58,018 nt of DNA from Clostridia bacterium (GCA_025997215.1 BNUH01000011.1:1-58018); one strand, 5' to 3'; counted from the first letter of the stretch, positions 17,785-26,818 are shown. Notes: generated from the sequence alone by a model not told the origin. Numbers and translations are program-made.

Positions 17785-17858
17785 TCCGTATTCATACGGA
17801 TCTATACAACGATACAACTCACGAGCGGCGTGTTTTCATGCGCCATCCGTGAGTTGTA
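17785..17858. repeat. Two hairpins in the 5' leader of the membrane protein gene
   Basis: TCCGTA-TTCA-TACGGA (17785-17800) and a longer stem TACAACTCACG/CGTGAGTTGTA (17813-17823 with 17848-17858) that encloses an inner GGCG/CGCC. They lie between the esterase stop and the membrane protein start, so the large stem may terminate esterase transcription, although no T-tract follows. Confidence 0.5.
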
Positions 17859-17896
17859 CATCTATTATAACAAATTCTTCGGTATTACGTAATAAT

Positions 17897-18730
17897 TTAT
17901 TTAGAATCTACATTATTACGCAAGAACTGCAGCGTCCGATCGAATACCACGTCATGATCCGCGCCGATCGTGCACACGTGCGGCGACTTCGTCAGCCACA
18001 GCACCTCGCATACCTTGCTGCTCACACCCGCCTTGAGCATGTCGGGCACATCCTTGTGCACCTGCTCGTCAAATTTCGACTGCGCCACGAATACCGGGCA
18101 GGTGATCTTCTTCAGCTGCTCGTTCGCCATCGTGTATATCTTGATCAAGTCGTCAACCTTCGACACGGGCAGCCCGTTATACCCGATGTTGTACTCCTTC
18201 ATGAACCCTTCGTCATGGAGCAGACTATTCCCGCTCCAGCCCACGTGCGGCATGAAATGCTTAACGAGATGCGCGTACTTGATGTAGCTATGCTTCGGCT
18301 TTAACGCCGGGGCATACGTCAGCAACGCCTTAACGGGATATTTCTCCGCCAGATAGCACGCGATCGCGCCGCCCATGCTAAGGCCCCCAACCACCACCTG
18401 ATCGCAATCCTCCGCAAGTCTCTTGTACGCCTTCTCCGACGCCTCAAGCCACTCGCTCCAGTTCGAACGCTCCATAGCCTCCAGCGAATCGGCGTGGCCT
18501 GGCAGCAATATCCCCCGCACGGTGTAGCCCGCGTCGCGCAATGCCTCGCCCAGCGGCCGCATGTGCGACGGCGAACCCGTGAACCCATGGATCAGCAGCA
18601 CCCCCACCGATCCACCCTTGAAAAAGAATGGCTTGCACTTCGCGTCCTTAAAGTCCGGCGCGCTGCGTGATTTGCCCGATATTGTCGATTCGGACGGCTT
18701 AATGTCCGCCGTCTTGTCCGTTTCCGCCAT
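17897..18730 (-). CDS. Alpha/beta hydrolase (carboxylesterase/monoacylglycerol lipase type)
   Basis: Cytoplasmic hydrolase of 277 residues. After a short polar N-terminus, FFFKGGSVGVLLIHGFTGSP supplies the oxyanion-hole HGFTG. The nucleophile elbow is GGLSMGGAIA (Ser in GLSMG). The acid is probably the Asp in QSKFDEQV and the histidine that in TIGADHDVVF or KSPHVC. This pattern matches thermophilic Est30-like carboxylesterases of Firmicutes. It follows upp by 15 bases with its own GGAGAGG ribosome site and is probably in the same operon. The natural substrate is unknown. Confidence 0.85.
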   Translation of the reverse strand: MAETDKTADIKPSESTISGKSRSAPDFKDAKCKPFFFKGGSVGVLLIHGFTGSPSHMRPLGEALRDAGYTVRGILLPGHADSLEAMERSNWSEWLEASEKAYKRLAEDCDQVVVGGLSMGGAIACYLAEKYPVKALLTYAPALKPKHSYIKYAHLVKHFMPHVGWSGNSLLHDEGFMKEYNIGYNGLPVSKVDDLIKIYTMANEQLKKITCPVFVAQSKFDEQVHKDVPDMLKAGVSSKVCEVLWLTKSPHVCTIGADHDVVFDRTLQFLRNNVDSK

Positions 18731-18745
18731 ATTCCAACCTCTCCG

Positions 18746-19375
18746 TCAGCGCGTACCGAATAATCGGTCGCCGGCGTCGCCCAGCCCTGGCACGATATAC
18801 CCGTGCTCGTTCAGGCACTCGTCCAGCGCGGCGACGAATATCTCCACATCCGGGTGATCCTTCTGGATTCTGGCGACGCCTTCCGGCGCTGCGATCAGGC
18901 AGACCAGCTTGATATTCCGGCCGTTCCGCTTCTTAATGAACGATATGGCCGCCGAGGATGATCCGCCCGTAGCCAGCATCGGATCCAGCACGAATAGGTC
19001 GCGCTCCTCGATATCCGGCGGCAGTTTGCAATAATACTCCACCGGCTCCAGCGAGTCCGGGTCGCGGTACAGCCCGATGTGCCCGATCCGGGCGTTCGGC
19101 AGCAGCCGCATGATCCCATCCACCATGCCCAGCCCGGCGCGCAGTATGGGAATCAAGCCCTGCTTCTTGCCGCTTAGTATACATGCGGTGGCCGGGCCGA
19201 TAGGCGTCGTAATCTCGACGGGTTTTGTCGAAAGACCGCGCGTCACCTCATACACCATCAGCTGGGATATCTCCTCCAGCAGTTCGCGGAAATCCTTCGT
19301 GCAGGTATTCACATCGCGCATGATGCTCAGTTTATGTTGAATTAACGGATGCTCCAGCACATGCAGTTCACCCAT
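18746..19375 (-). CDS. upp: Uracil phosphoribosyltransferase
   Basis: Converts uracil and PRPP to UMP in pyrimidine salvage. The start at [10 protein letters not shown] gives 209 residues, the normal length, and has GGAAGGGGAT upstream; an upstream ATG would add 15 unlikely residues. [24 protein letters not shown] and the PRPP-binding [15 protein letters not shown] are all diagnostic. The C-terminal [12 protein letters not shown] is the uracil-binding end. A good sigma-A promoter lies upstream. It is followed closely by the esterase gene. Confidence 0.97.
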   Translation of the reverse strand: MGELHVLEHPLIQHKLSIMRDVNTCTKDFRELLEEISQLMVYEVTRGLSTKPVEITTPIGPATACILSGKKQGLIPILRAGLGMVDGIMRLLPNARIGHIGLYRDPDSLEPVEYYCKLPPDIEERDLFVLDPMLATGGSSSAAISFIKKRNGRNIKLVCLIAAPEGVARIQKDHPDVEIFVAALDECLNEHGYIVPGLGDAGDRLFGTR

Positions 19376-19418
19376 GCGGTATCCCCTTCCGGCCGCGCCA
19401 ATAATCATTCCACCATGC

Positions 19419-19447
19419 ATTATACCAAACCTATCGAATTATGTAAA
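19419..19447 (-). promoter_or_regulatory. Sigma-A promoter of upp
   Basis: On the minus strand TTTACA (19447-19442), 17 bases, TATAAT (19424-19419). The leader to the upp ATG is about 37 bases. Confidence 0.75.
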
Positions 19448-19502
19448 CCCATATTGATACTCTTTGGTAGAATAACCAATTATTGCCTTGTAAATATTTC
19501 CA

Positions 19503-19531
19503 TTGAATTGCCACTACATAAATGTTATCAT
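19503..19531 (+). promoter_or_regulatory. Sigma-A promoter of the secreted protein gene
   Basis: TTGAAT (19503-19508), a 17-base spacer and TATCAT (19526-19531), followed after about 25 bases by the GGAGGTGG ribosome site of the next gene. Confidence 0.6.
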
Positions 19532-19563
19532 TTTACAGAACAGTAAATTTGGAGGTGGATTTT

Positions 19564-20196
19564 ATGCGAACTATTACCAAGTTATTTGCTCTATTGCTGA
19601 CACTATCGCTCATCTGCGGATTCGCGCTCGCGGAAACTGTAACGCCGGAACAGCCATTCCAGCGTCTGCCCATACCCCTGGATCAGGACGGCGCGCTCGA
19701 CTTTTCTAAGCTGGATATACTCGTCGGTACAACCAATGCCGATTCTGTCGACGTATTGGACGCGCCAGGCGGTCAATCCATATTAGTCATACCGAATACG
19801 GGGACATTGGTATGCGTATTCGGCGATGCTGGATCGGCCGCGCCGGAGTGGTATCAGGCGGCTGTGCAGGTGGAAGGTGAAATCGCAGCGGGTTACATCG
19901 ACGCTAGCCTGATCACAGTGTCGCCGCTGACGGACCCGGAGAATGTTATAGACAGTGAAGCGTTTGCGCTGGCATTCTACAAAATATACGACATTACGAC
20001 GCTGACATCCGATCAGCTGCCCGCTGGATTGTACGAGTCGGTGGCAGGAGCGCGGCCCGTCTACCTAAGCAAAACGGGCACCAAATACCACTACAACCCA
20101 GCCTGCTCGAACATGAAAAACCCGCTGGAGACCACGCTCACCCACGCGTTACAGTTGAGCAAGGAGCCTTGCAAGAATTGCGTCAAGGACGATTGA
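19564..20196 (+). CDS. Secreted protein with C-terminal YH-C-PCxxC motif
   Basis: Hypothetical exported protein of 210 residues. The start at MRTITKL follows GGAGGTGGATTTT; upstream ATG codons lack a site. A clear signal peptide (KLFALLLTLSLICGFALAE) probably ends at ALA-E, about residue 23. Residues ~45-120 look like an SH3-like beta domain (DSVDVLDAPGGQSILVIPNT, then EWYQAAVQVEGEIAAGYID). The last 45 residues carry KYHYNPACSNM and KEPCKNC, the same Y-H-x3/4-C...PCxxC module as the membrane protein at 16643. It may bind a metal or form disulfides at the cell surface. No enzyme function can be assigned. Confidence 0.75.
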   Translation: MRTITKLFALLLTLSLICGFALAETVTPEQPFQRLPIPLDQDGALDFSKLDILVGTTNADSVDVLDAPGGQSILVIPNTGTLVCVFGDAGSAAPEWYQAAVQVEGEIAAGYIDASLITVSPLTDPENVIDSEAFALAFYKIYDITTLTSDQLPAGLYESVAGARPVYLSKTGTKYHYNPACSNMKNPLETTLTHALQLSKEPCKNCVKDD

Positions 20197-20209
20197 AGCG
20201 TTAAACCTA

Positions 20210-20238
20210 TTGACCCGCGCCGCACGATTTGCTATTAT
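20210..20238 (+). promoter_or_regulatory. Sigma-A promoter placing the recQ ATG at the transcription start
   Basis: TTGACC (20210-20215), 17 bases, TATTAT (20233-20238). The expected start point seven bases downstream is 20245, exactly the recQ ATG. No ribosome site lies between, so the message is predicted to be leaderless. Confidence 0.7.
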
Positions 20239-20244
20239 ATACCA

Positions 20245-21780
20245 ATGCAGACGAAAATCGACATTCTGCGCGATACGTTTGGCTTCACCACATTCCGCCC
20301 AAGCCAGGAGCGGATAATAGACGCCACGCTCGGCGGGCGCGACGTGCTGGCCGTGATGCCTACAGGCGGCGGCAAGTCGCTGTGCTACCAGATCCCCGCG
20401 CTGCTCACCGACGGCGTGACGTTCGTTATATCGCCATTGATATCACTGATGAAGGATCAGGTCGGCGCGCTGCGGCAGTCCGGCGTGGCGGCTGCATTCC
20501 TCAACAGCACGCTGACGCCTGGCCAATACCGCAAAGCCCTCTCCAACGCAGCCACTGGTATGTATAAAATCATATACATCGCGCCCGAACGCCTGGTCAG
20601 CCCTGACTTCATCGCCTTCGCGATGGCCTACCCACCCGCACGCATCGCCGTGGACGAGGCGCACTGCGTGTCCCAGTGGGGCCGTGACTTCCGGCCGAGT
20701 TACCTGGATATCCGCGCGTTTGTGGATTCGCTCCCAGCCCGGCCAACGCTGGCCGCGTTCACAGCGACGGCCACGGAGCGTGTGCGCCGGGATATCGTGG
20801 ATCTGCTGGGCTTGCGTGATTCCGTCCGCGCGGTCGAATCATTCGACAGGCCGAATCTATTCTTTGAGGTTATACGTGGTCGGGGCGGACGCGAGCGCGA
20901 CGAGCTGCTGCTTTCCATACTTGCCCAGCGTTATGGCCAGAGCGGGATCATCTACTGCTCCACCCGCAAGGCCGTCGATGCCGTATGCGACATGCTCTGC
21001 CAGCACGGTGTAAGGGCCGCCCGTTACCACGCGGGTTTGTCGGACGACGAACGCCGCATGAATCAGGATGCCTTCGCCATCGACGACACGCCCGTCCTGG
21101 TCGCGACTAACGCGTTCGGCATGGGTATTGATAAGTCTAACGTAACATTTATTATTCATTATAATATGCCGGGCGACTTGGAGAGCTACTACCAGGAGGC
21201 CGGTCGCGCGGGCCGCGACGGTTCGGATGCGCTGTGCTGTCTGCTGTTCGCGCCGGCGGATATATTCGTGCGCCGCAGTCTGATCGAGCATAGCGACGAG
21301 GCGCGCGATCCAGAGTCGCTGCGGCGCGCTAGAGCGCGGCTGGAGGATATGATCGCCTACGCCAAGGCAACCGACTGCTTGCGCGCCAGATTGTTGAGGT
21401 ACTTTGGCGAGAAACCGCCAATCCGCTGCGAATCCTGCAGCAATTGTCAGGCTCAAATGTCCGCAGCTTCAACGCTGAAACCCGTACTCAAGCCTGAACT
21501 CAAACCCGCCGAACCACGCCCATTGCCTCGCGAACGCTCGCGTAAACCTGTTTTGACAATGTCCGTCGATGCAGAATTATTCGAACGCCTAAAAGCCCTG
21601 CGTCTGGCTATCGCCAAAGCGCAGGGCATACCCGCGTACATGGTATTCAGCAACGCTACGCTGGAGGATATGTGCCGTAAACGCCCCCAGACCATGACCG
21701 CAATGTTGGCGGTCACGGGTGTGGGCGAACACAAAGCGAGCGCATATGGCGCTCAATTCCTATATGAATTGCGTGGATAA
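20245..21780 (+). CDS. recQ: ATP-dependent DNA helicase RecQ, lacking the RQC winged helix
   Basis: 3'-5' helicase for repair and recombination. The 511 residues show FRPSQERIIDATLGGRDVL and Walker A MPTGGGKSLCYQIPAL (motif I), motif II VDEAHCVSQWGRDFRPSY, AAFTATATERVRRDI (III), YHAGLSDDERR, VATNAFGMGIDKSNV and the arginine-finger-bearing ESYYQEAGRAGRDG (VI). A zinc-binding region ends in CESCSNC. The winged-helix part normally following zinc is absent: a Pro/Lys-rich linker leads directly to an HRDC domain (~430-511, LKALRLAIAKAQGIPAYMVF). The 3' end overlaps the convergent neighbour by 28 bases. Confidence 0.95.
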   Translation: MQTKIDILRDTFGFTTFRPSQERIIDATLGGRDVLAVMPTGGGKSLCYQIPALLTDGVTFVISPLISLMKDQVGALRQSGVAAAFLNSTLTPGQYRKALSNAATGMYKIIYIAPERLVSPDFIAFAMAYPPARIAVDEAHCVSQWGRDFRPSYLDIRAFVDSLPARPTLAAFTATATERVRRDIVDLLGLRDSVRAVESFDRPNLFFEVIRGRGGRERDELLLSILAQRYGQSGIIYCSTRKAVDAVCDMLCQHGVRAARYHAGLSDDERRMNQDAFAIDDTPVLVATNAFGMGIDKSNVTFIIHYNMPGDLESYYQEAGRAGRDGSDALCCLLFAPADIFVRRSLIEHSDEARDPESLRRARARLEDMIAYAKATDCLRARLLRYFGEKPPIRCESCSNCQAQMSAASTLKPVLKPELKPAEPRPLPRERSRKPVLTMSVDAELFERLKALRLAIAKAQGIPAYMVFSNATLEDMCRKRPQTMTAMLAVTGVGEHKASAYGAQFLYELRG

Positions 21781-22652
21781 TCCGGCTCGCAGGAACCATA
21801 CTTATATGGGTAGCACATTATCAGCGCGTCCTGCTTCTGGGTAACCACGGCTGGATCGATCTGGTACGAATCCTTGATGGCTTCGGGCGTGGGCGTGGGT
21901 TCGTCGTCCAGGTTCAGCGGCTTCATATCCAAGCCGTATGAACCGTAATAGTCGTAGAATTTGTAATCCCACCACGGTTCGCGGCTGTTCAGCACGCACC
22001 AGCGATTCGGTATGCCGAAGCTGTCCGCGAATATTGCGCCGTGCAGACTGGTAGTCAGTATCGTCTTGCATCGGCGCAGCTGGGCGATGAACCGCCGCGG
22101 ATCCATCTGTACGTCGAGCACCTCGGCCTTGGGTATCCTGGACTTAGCGTGGTAGAAGAAGTCGCCGCACTTCTCCTGGTAGTGCGGGATGATGCCCAGC
22201 TCGATATCCTTGTGGACGTACGGCAGCCCCGGCAGCCGTGAGGCCAGCAGGCCAGGATCGGCCAGCGGGCAGTCGATTGTGCTGCCTATCGTAGCCTCGA
22301 CGCGCTCCTTGGTCAGCGGGCCGCGCAGAGCGAGCACGTTCAGCTCCCGGCACAGCGGGATCACGAACGGTTCCGCATGCAGATAACCGGAACCCCATAC
22401 CTTTATAGGTTCATCGCTGATCCTGGGATGCTGGCGCGCCGTTGCGAAGTGATCCAGTATGCTCCCAACCGCAACCATTTCCGCTTCGCCCTGCTGCTTC
22501 CACAGCGCGCGCACGTTGAACATCTCATACATCATCCACGGGCCGAATAGATCGCCCGCGTTCTGATAGCGGTAAAAGTAGAGATTTATCGTTTTTTGTA
22601 GAAACGCCTGCGGCGGCAGCGCCTCCATGTACGGTGAGGATGTCAACGCCAT
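21753..22652 (-). CDS. Polysaccharide pyruvyl transferase family protein
   Basis: Protein of 299 residues, start at MALTSSPY seven bases after GGAGGG. The pattern is that of the pyruvyl transferase/CsaB superfamily: an N-terminal YFYRYQNAGDLFGPWMMYE, AVGSILDHF, VWGSGYLH, LNVLALRGPLTKERVE, DCPLADPGLLASRL, LGIIPHYQEK and the late TTSLHGAIFADSFGIPNRW. These enzymes transfer ketal pyruvate to sugars of cell-surface polymers. No other polysaccharide gene is nearby, so the acceptor is unknown. The gene converges on and overlaps the end of recQ. Confidence 0.85.
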   Translation of the reverse strand: MALTSSPYMEALPPQAFLQKTINLYFYRYQNAGDLFGPWMMYEMFNVRALWKQQGEAEMVAVGSILDHFATARQHPRISDEPIKVWGSGYLHAEPFVIPLCRELNVLALRGPLTKERVEATIGSTIDCPLADPGLLASRLPGLPYVHKDIELGIIPHYQEKCGDFFYHAKSRIPKAEVLDVQMDPRRFIAQLRRCKTILTTSLHGAIFADSFGIPNRWCVLNSREPWWDYKFYDYYGSYGLDMKPLNLDDEPTPTPEAIKDSYQIDPAVVTQKQDALIMCYPYKYGSCEPDYPRNSYRN

Positions 22653-22700
22653 GTGCAATCCCTCCTGTCCTCATTGGGACAGGATATGCGGACGGGTGCG

Positions 22701-23471
22701 CTATCTGAACCTTAATGCGCATGTAACCTCGCTGCGGTTATGGAGCAGCTGTCTGATGCCGACGATGGTATATGATCCTTCTAGTAATTCCCGCGCCCGC
22801 TTAATGATACCTGGCCACGATGCTACGGCATTCGCGGGCAGTTTGAGCGTCAGCACGGCCCAGCCGTCCGGCGTCATCAGCGGCGCGGCATCTACCATCA
22901 GCGCACACGACCGTTCAAACTCCATCTTCATATCGTTTAATAATAATGATATACTGCCTGACGCGGCGCTCTTTAGATACTGTCCCGCCGTCGTGCGCAG
23001 GTGCCTTACGCCTGGATCGGATTCGATCCTAATATCTAGCGCGGCGGGATCGACAGCCGTCACCAGCATTCCACGCATGCGAACCACGCGTGTCCAGCCG
23101 CCCGGCGACGCGCCCAGATCCACGGCCATAGTTCCGGCGGGCGTCGGTATACCGAATAAATCAATTGCCTCTAATAACTTAAATTCCGATCGGCATATCA
23201 GCCCGTACCCCGGTGGGAACGGGCGCTGTCCGGCGTGGGATAGTTTCTTCAAATATAATGGATCGGCCGCGCACTCCGCTTCGTCCACGGAATGGAGATG
23301 CTGAACGAATACGGGCGGATCAGCATCAAACGCCACTGTCGGTTCCAGCATTGAGACCAGCCGCGCCGACGGTGTGATGGGATCGCCCGGAACCAGCCCG
23401 GCGACGCGCGCCTTCAGCTCGCGCATCGCCAGCCGCTCCGCTTCGGGCTGGAATACCGCCAGAGCGCGCAC
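22701..23471 (-). CDS. FtsJ/RlmM-like SAM-dependent RNA methyltransferase
   Basis: Protein of 256 residues. The C-terminal two thirds are a FtsJ-fold methyltransferase: motif I AVDLGASPGGWTRVV (SAM binding), an acidic VTAVDPAALDI, catalytic Asp in LLLNDMKMEFE, and the conserved Lys in LTLKLPANAV. The Lys-Asp-Lys arrangement, with PLYLKKLSHAGQ and GYGLICRSEFKLLEA upstream, fits ribose 2'-O methyltransferases. The N-terminal ~90 residues may be a degenerate THUMP-like RNA-binding region, which would make it RlmM-like, but that is an inference. It lies four bases from asnS and is likely co-transcribed. Confidence 0.8.
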   Translation of the reverse strand: MRALAVFQPEAERLAMRELKARVAGLVPGDPITPSARLVSMLEPTVAFDADPPVFVQHLHSVDEAECAADPLYLKKLSHAGQRPFPPGYGLICRSEFKLLEAIDLFGIPTPAGTMAVDLGASPGGWTRVVRMRGMLVTAVDPAALDIRIESDPGVRHLRTTAGQYLKSAASGSISLLLNDMKMEFERSCALMVDAAPLMTPDGWAVLTLKLPANAVASWPGIIKRARELLEGSYTIVGIRQLLHNRSEVTCALRFR

Positions 23472-23474
23472 CGC

Positions 23475-24869
23475 TTAAAATTCCGCAGAGCCAGTCGTCC
23501 TGGGGAAGGGCAGCACATCGCGGATATTCGTCATACCCGTCAGAAACATTATTAATCTATCAAAGCCCAGGCCGAAGCCCGCGTGCGGTACAGAGCCGTA
23601 CGAGCGCAGGTCGAGATACCAGCGGTACGCATCCATCGGCATATTCATCGCCGACATTCGCGCGGTCAGGATGTCGAGCCGCTCCTCACGCTGGCTGCCG
23701 CCGATCAGTTCGCCGATGCCCGGCGCGAGCAGGTCGGTCGCGGCGACAGTCTTGCCGTCGTCATTCACTCGCATGTAAAACGCCTTGATTTCCTTAGGGT
23801 AATCGTGCACGAACACAGGCCGCTTGAAGTGCGTCTCGGCCAGGTATTTCTCATGCTCCGTCTGCAGGTCACTGCCCCAGGTTACGGGGTACTCGAATGC
23901 CTGGCCGGATTTGCCCAGGATGTCGATCGCCTCGGTGTATGACACGCGCGCGAAGTCGGATTCCGCAACATTCTTCAGCCGTGCAATAAGTCCCTTGTCG
24001 ATAAACTGATTCAAGAATTCCAGGTCGGGTAACGCTTCGTCCAGTATGGAACGCACGAGATCCTTGACGAATTCCTCCGCAAGGTCCATGTCGGCGGATA
24101 GATCGGCGAAGGCGATCTCCGGCTCGATCATCCAAAACTCGGCGGCATGACGCGGCGTGTAACTGCGCTCCGCGCGGAACGTCGGCCCGAATGTGTAGCA
24201 ATCCCTAAGCGCCAGACAGAAGGCCTCTACGTTCAACTGGCCGGAGACGGTCAGACTGGCTGGCTTGCCAAAGAAATCCAGCGCGTGGTCGATCTTGCCG
24301 GACGTGTCGCGCGGCGGGTTGTCGGGATCCAGCGCGGTTACGCGGAACATTTCGCCTGCGCCTTCGGCATCGCTAGTCGTTATAATAGGTGTATGCACAT
24401 AAACAAATCCGCGGTCGTGGAAGAACTTATGCACTCGCTGCGCCGTCAGCGAACGAATCCTGAATACCGCGCCGAACGTGTTGCTCCTGGGCCGCAGGTG
24501 CGCGATCGTGCGCAGGAACTCCATCGAGTGGCCCTTCTTTTGCAGCGGGTACTCGGCGGTGGATGATCCCGTCACCTCGATGGCCGAGGCCTGCAGCTCG
24601 AAGGGCTGCTTGCGCTCGGGCGTTGGCACCAGCGTGCCCGTGCAGGATACAGCCGCGCCGACGTTCTGGCGAACTATGTCCTTATAATTATCCACCTTGT
24701 CTGGCTCGGCGACGACCTGCAGCGTTTGCTGGTGAGTGCCGTCGGATAGCGCGATGAACGCGAAATTCTTAGAGTCGCGGATGGAGCGCACCCAACCGGA
24801 CACGGCGACATGTTCAAGCGCCTCGGCTGGCGGCGCGGCGTACAAACTGCGGATGGTGAATTCAGGCAT
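23475..24869 (-). CDS. asnS: Asparaginyl-tRNA synthetase
   Basis: Class II synthetase of 464 residues that charges tRNA-Asn. An N-terminal OB fold (VSGWVRSIRDSKNFAFIALSDGT) binds the anticodon. Motif 2 is in FRAERSYTPRHAAEFWMIEPEIAF (given in parts: FRAERSYTPRH and EFWMIEPE) and motif 3 is GFGLGFDRLIMFLTG. HLRPRSNTFGAVFRIRS and SGQLNVEAF distinguish AsnRS from AspRS. The start is the second of two adjacent ATG codons behind GGAGG. Upstream there is no T-box leader; expression appears to come from an ordinary promoter. Confidence 0.95.
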   Translation of the reverse strand: MPEFTIRSLYAAPPAEALEHVAVSGWVRSIRDSKNFAFIALSDGTHQQTLQVVAEPDKVDNYKDIVRQNVGAAVSCTGTLVPTPERKQPFELQASAIEVTGSSTAEYPLQKKGHSMEFLRTIAHLRPRSNTFGAVFRIRSLTAQRVHKFFHDRGFVYVHTPIITTSDAEGAGEMFRVTALDPDNPPRDTSGKIDHALDFFGKPASLTVSGQLNVEAFCLALRDCYTFGPTFRAERSYTPRHAAEFWMIEPEIAFADLSADMDLAEEFVKDLVRSILDEALPDLEFLNQFIDKGLIARLKNVAESDFARVSYTEAIDILGKSGQAFEYPVTWGSDLQTEHEKYLAETHFKRPVFVHDYPKEIKAFYMRVNDDGKTVAATDLLAPGIGELIGGSQREERLDILTARMSAMNMPMDAYRWYLDLRSYGSVPHAGFGLGFDRLIMFLTGMTNIRDVLPFPRTTGSAEF

Positions 24870-24905
24870 CATATCCTCCAAGAATTACGTATTGCTGTTA
24901 TATAT

Positions 24906-24934
24906 AATATACCAGAGAATGGCGTCTGATACAA
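24906..24934 (-). promoter_or_regulatory. Possible promoter of asnS
   Basis: On the minus strand TTGTAT (24934-24929), 17 bases, TATATT (24911-24906). The -10 is good and the -35 weak. Confidence 0.4.
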
Positions 24935-24948
24935 GGGGAGTTAAGCAA

Positions 24949-24972
24949 CAGGCGCGGTTTTCACCGCGCCTG
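24949..24972 (-). terminator. Hairpin after the peptidoglycan-binding protein gene
   Basis: Perfect 10-bp stem CAGGCGCGGT/ACCGCGCCTG with a GAAA tetraloop on the minus strand, 41 bases past the stop of the gene at 25013. The following bases are only mildly T-rich. Confidence 0.6.
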
Positions 24973-25012
24973 TACCGCTAAGGTTCTTCATTGGTAACGA
25001 TTTATCGTGTCG

Positions 25013-26818
25013 TCAAGGCATCGTAAGGGTTTGGATGGCTGTCGGGCCATTGACGCCATTGGCTTTGGGGGTAACGTGTACGTTGAACGAGGTTCCGCTG
25101 GATAAGGCGGTGTAGTTGCTGATGCTTATGGATGGTGACGCAGAGACCACATCATAGTAGAATCCGTTGCCTACCACTTCAACATAGTACTGTTGTGCAC
25201 CCTGTACCGTATTCCAGACGATGTTGCTGTCTTTGAGTCCTATACCGGTGGGCATGGTCATCTGGGGCGGCGGTTCAGCCGTGATGACGGGCGGCGGCAC
25301 GAATCCCGGAATGGGGATCGAGTCGTTAACCCAGTTGCTGACGACGCCGTTCTGACCTCTGGCGCGAATGCCGAAGCTCAAGACATTGCCCGGCAGATAC
25401 ATATCGCTGGGGATGGGGAACGAGGTAGTGCTGCCGTTATTGACCGAGTAATCCTTCGTAACCCCGGCAATGGTCAGGCGGATGTCGTAGCCGATGGCTC
25501 CGTTGACCTGGCCCCATGTCATAGTCCCGGCCGTGCCCGTGGACGAGAAGCCCAGGTTGCCCGGCGCGGAGATGGTGATCGGAGGCGCGGTGATGACCGG
25601 AGGCGGACTGTAGCTCGGGATCTTGATGGAGCCGTTATTCCACGGGCTTACCGATCCATTCTGTCCGGTGGCGCGCAGACGATAGTTCAGCGTCGCGCCG
25701 GGGATGTATAGGTCGCCGGGAATGCTGAAATATGTCGTTGAACCGGATGTAATCGAGTACGTACGCGTAATGCCAGCAATCGACAATTCTAGCTGATAGC
25801 CCGTCGCATTCTGCACACGGCCCCATGAGAGGCTGCCCGCCACTGCCGTGCTGGAGAAGGAGACGTTATCCGGCGTCTTAAGTTGATAGCTGGGCGGCTG
25901 GGTCGGATTGGGCTTGCCATTGGGTATGGCAGAGTTGCTGAATAACCTGGACATGGTTAGCGGCCCAACCTCGCCGTCGGCATACAAACTGTTCCGAGCC
26001 TGGAATGCCGCTACCGCGTTGAGCGTCGCCTGGTCAAACCAGCCGTTGATGGTGCCCGTGTAGTAGCCCAGCTGGTATAGCCGCGACTGCACAGCCGCCA
26101 CGTCGTCGCCGTACATGCCGTAGCGCAGTATACGCTGGCTTTGCGTAGGCTGTGCGGTGGGCTGCGCCGTGGGCCTGTAGGTCGGCACTGGAGTTACATT
26201 GTAATAGGGTAACGCTTTGCCGCTGTACAGCAGCGTCAGCGTGATGCGTCCGGCCAGGCCGTCCACCGTCAATCCATTCCTATTCTGGAATAACCGAACG
26301 GCGGCCAGCGTCTGATCCTGGAAGTTGCCGGACAGCGGGCCGCTGTAATAGCCCAGCGCCTTGAGCGCCTGCTGCATCGACAGCACATCGCTGCCCGAGT
26401 CGCCGTATTTCAGCGTGCGTGAGATCACAATGGTCGATCCGCCCGAGCCTGATCCGGTATTGGGGATGGCCGAGTTGGAGATCATCCGCTGGAATGTGGC
26501 GTTGGTGACTTGACCGTTCACGGTCAGGCCGTTCTTGCGCTGGAACCCTTCGACGGCGGCCTTGGTCTTCGGCCCGAATATGCCGTCGACTGAACCCGTT
26601 AAATATCCCAACTGCTTGAGGACCGTCTGCAGTGCGCGCACGTCGGAGCCTGTCGAACCCTGACTTAGGGTGCGGGTTAAGACCAGGCTGTACGTTGACG
26701 CGGTGCCTACGGAGACCGTGGCGCTGCCGCTGCCGACGATGCTTATCAGCAGCAGCATCGCAAGCAAGGCCGCGGCCAGTTTAGTGGAGTGTGTAGTGTG
26801 TCTCACCGTGTTATTCAC
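25013..26818 (-). CDS. Secreted protein with three peptidoglycan-binding repeats and Fn3-like domains
   Basis: Exported cell-wall protein of 601 residues, preceded by AAGAGGTGAATAACACG. The signal sequence is LAAALLAMLLLISIVGSGSA. Three PG_binding_1 repeats follow at ~50-115 (GSDVRALQTVLKQLGYL), ~130-200 (GSDVLSMQQALKALGYY) and ~230-295 (GDDVAAVQSRLYQLGYY), each ending in a QxxNxLxxDGxxG pattern. Residues ~310-600 contain three related beta units (SWGRVQNATGYQLELSIAG; TWGQVNGAIGYDIRLTIAG; VWNTVQGAQQYYVEV), resembling fibronectin III modules. No catalytic domain is visible, so it is probably a wall-associated structural or adhesive protein. A neighbour of similar style lies upstream. Confidence 0.85.
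   Translation of the reverse strand: MNNTVRHTTHSTKLAAALLAMLLLISIVGSGSATVSVGTASTYSLVLTRTLSQGSTGSDVRALQTVLKQLGYLTGSVDGIFGPKTKAAVEGFQRKNGLTVNGQVTNATFQRMISNSAIPNTGSGSGGSTIVISRTLKYGDSGSDVLSMQQALKALGYYSGPLSGNFQDQTLAAVRLFQNRNGLTVDGLAGRITLTLLYSGKALPYYNVTPVPTYRPTAQPTAQPTQSQRILRYGMYGDDVAAVQSRLYQLGYYTGTINGWFDQATLNAVAAFQARNSLYADGEVGPLTMSRLFSNSAIPNGKPNPTQPPSYQLKTPDNVSFSSTAVAGSLSWGRVQNATGYQLELSIAGITRTYSITSGSTTYFSIPGDLYIPGATLNYRLRATGQNGSVSPWNNGSIKIPSYSPPPVITAPPITISAPGNLGFSSTGTAGTMTWGQVNGAIGYDIRLTIAGVTKDYSVNNGSTTSFPIPSDMYLPGNVLSFGIRARGQNGVVSNWVNDSIPIPGFVPPPVITAEPPPQMTMPTGIGLKDSNIVWNTVQGAQQYYVEVVGNGFYYDVVSASPSISISNYTALSSGTSFNVHVTPKANGVNGPTAIQTLTMP

Noticed and set aside
17813..17858. Strong intrinsic terminator of the esterase gene
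   Set aside because: The 11-bp stem is real, but no T-tract follows on either strand, so it was listed only as a repeat.
24870..25012. T-box leader before asnS
   Set aside because: No specifier stem or T-box sequence is present; an ordinary promoter is close to the gene. The same holds upstream of trpS.
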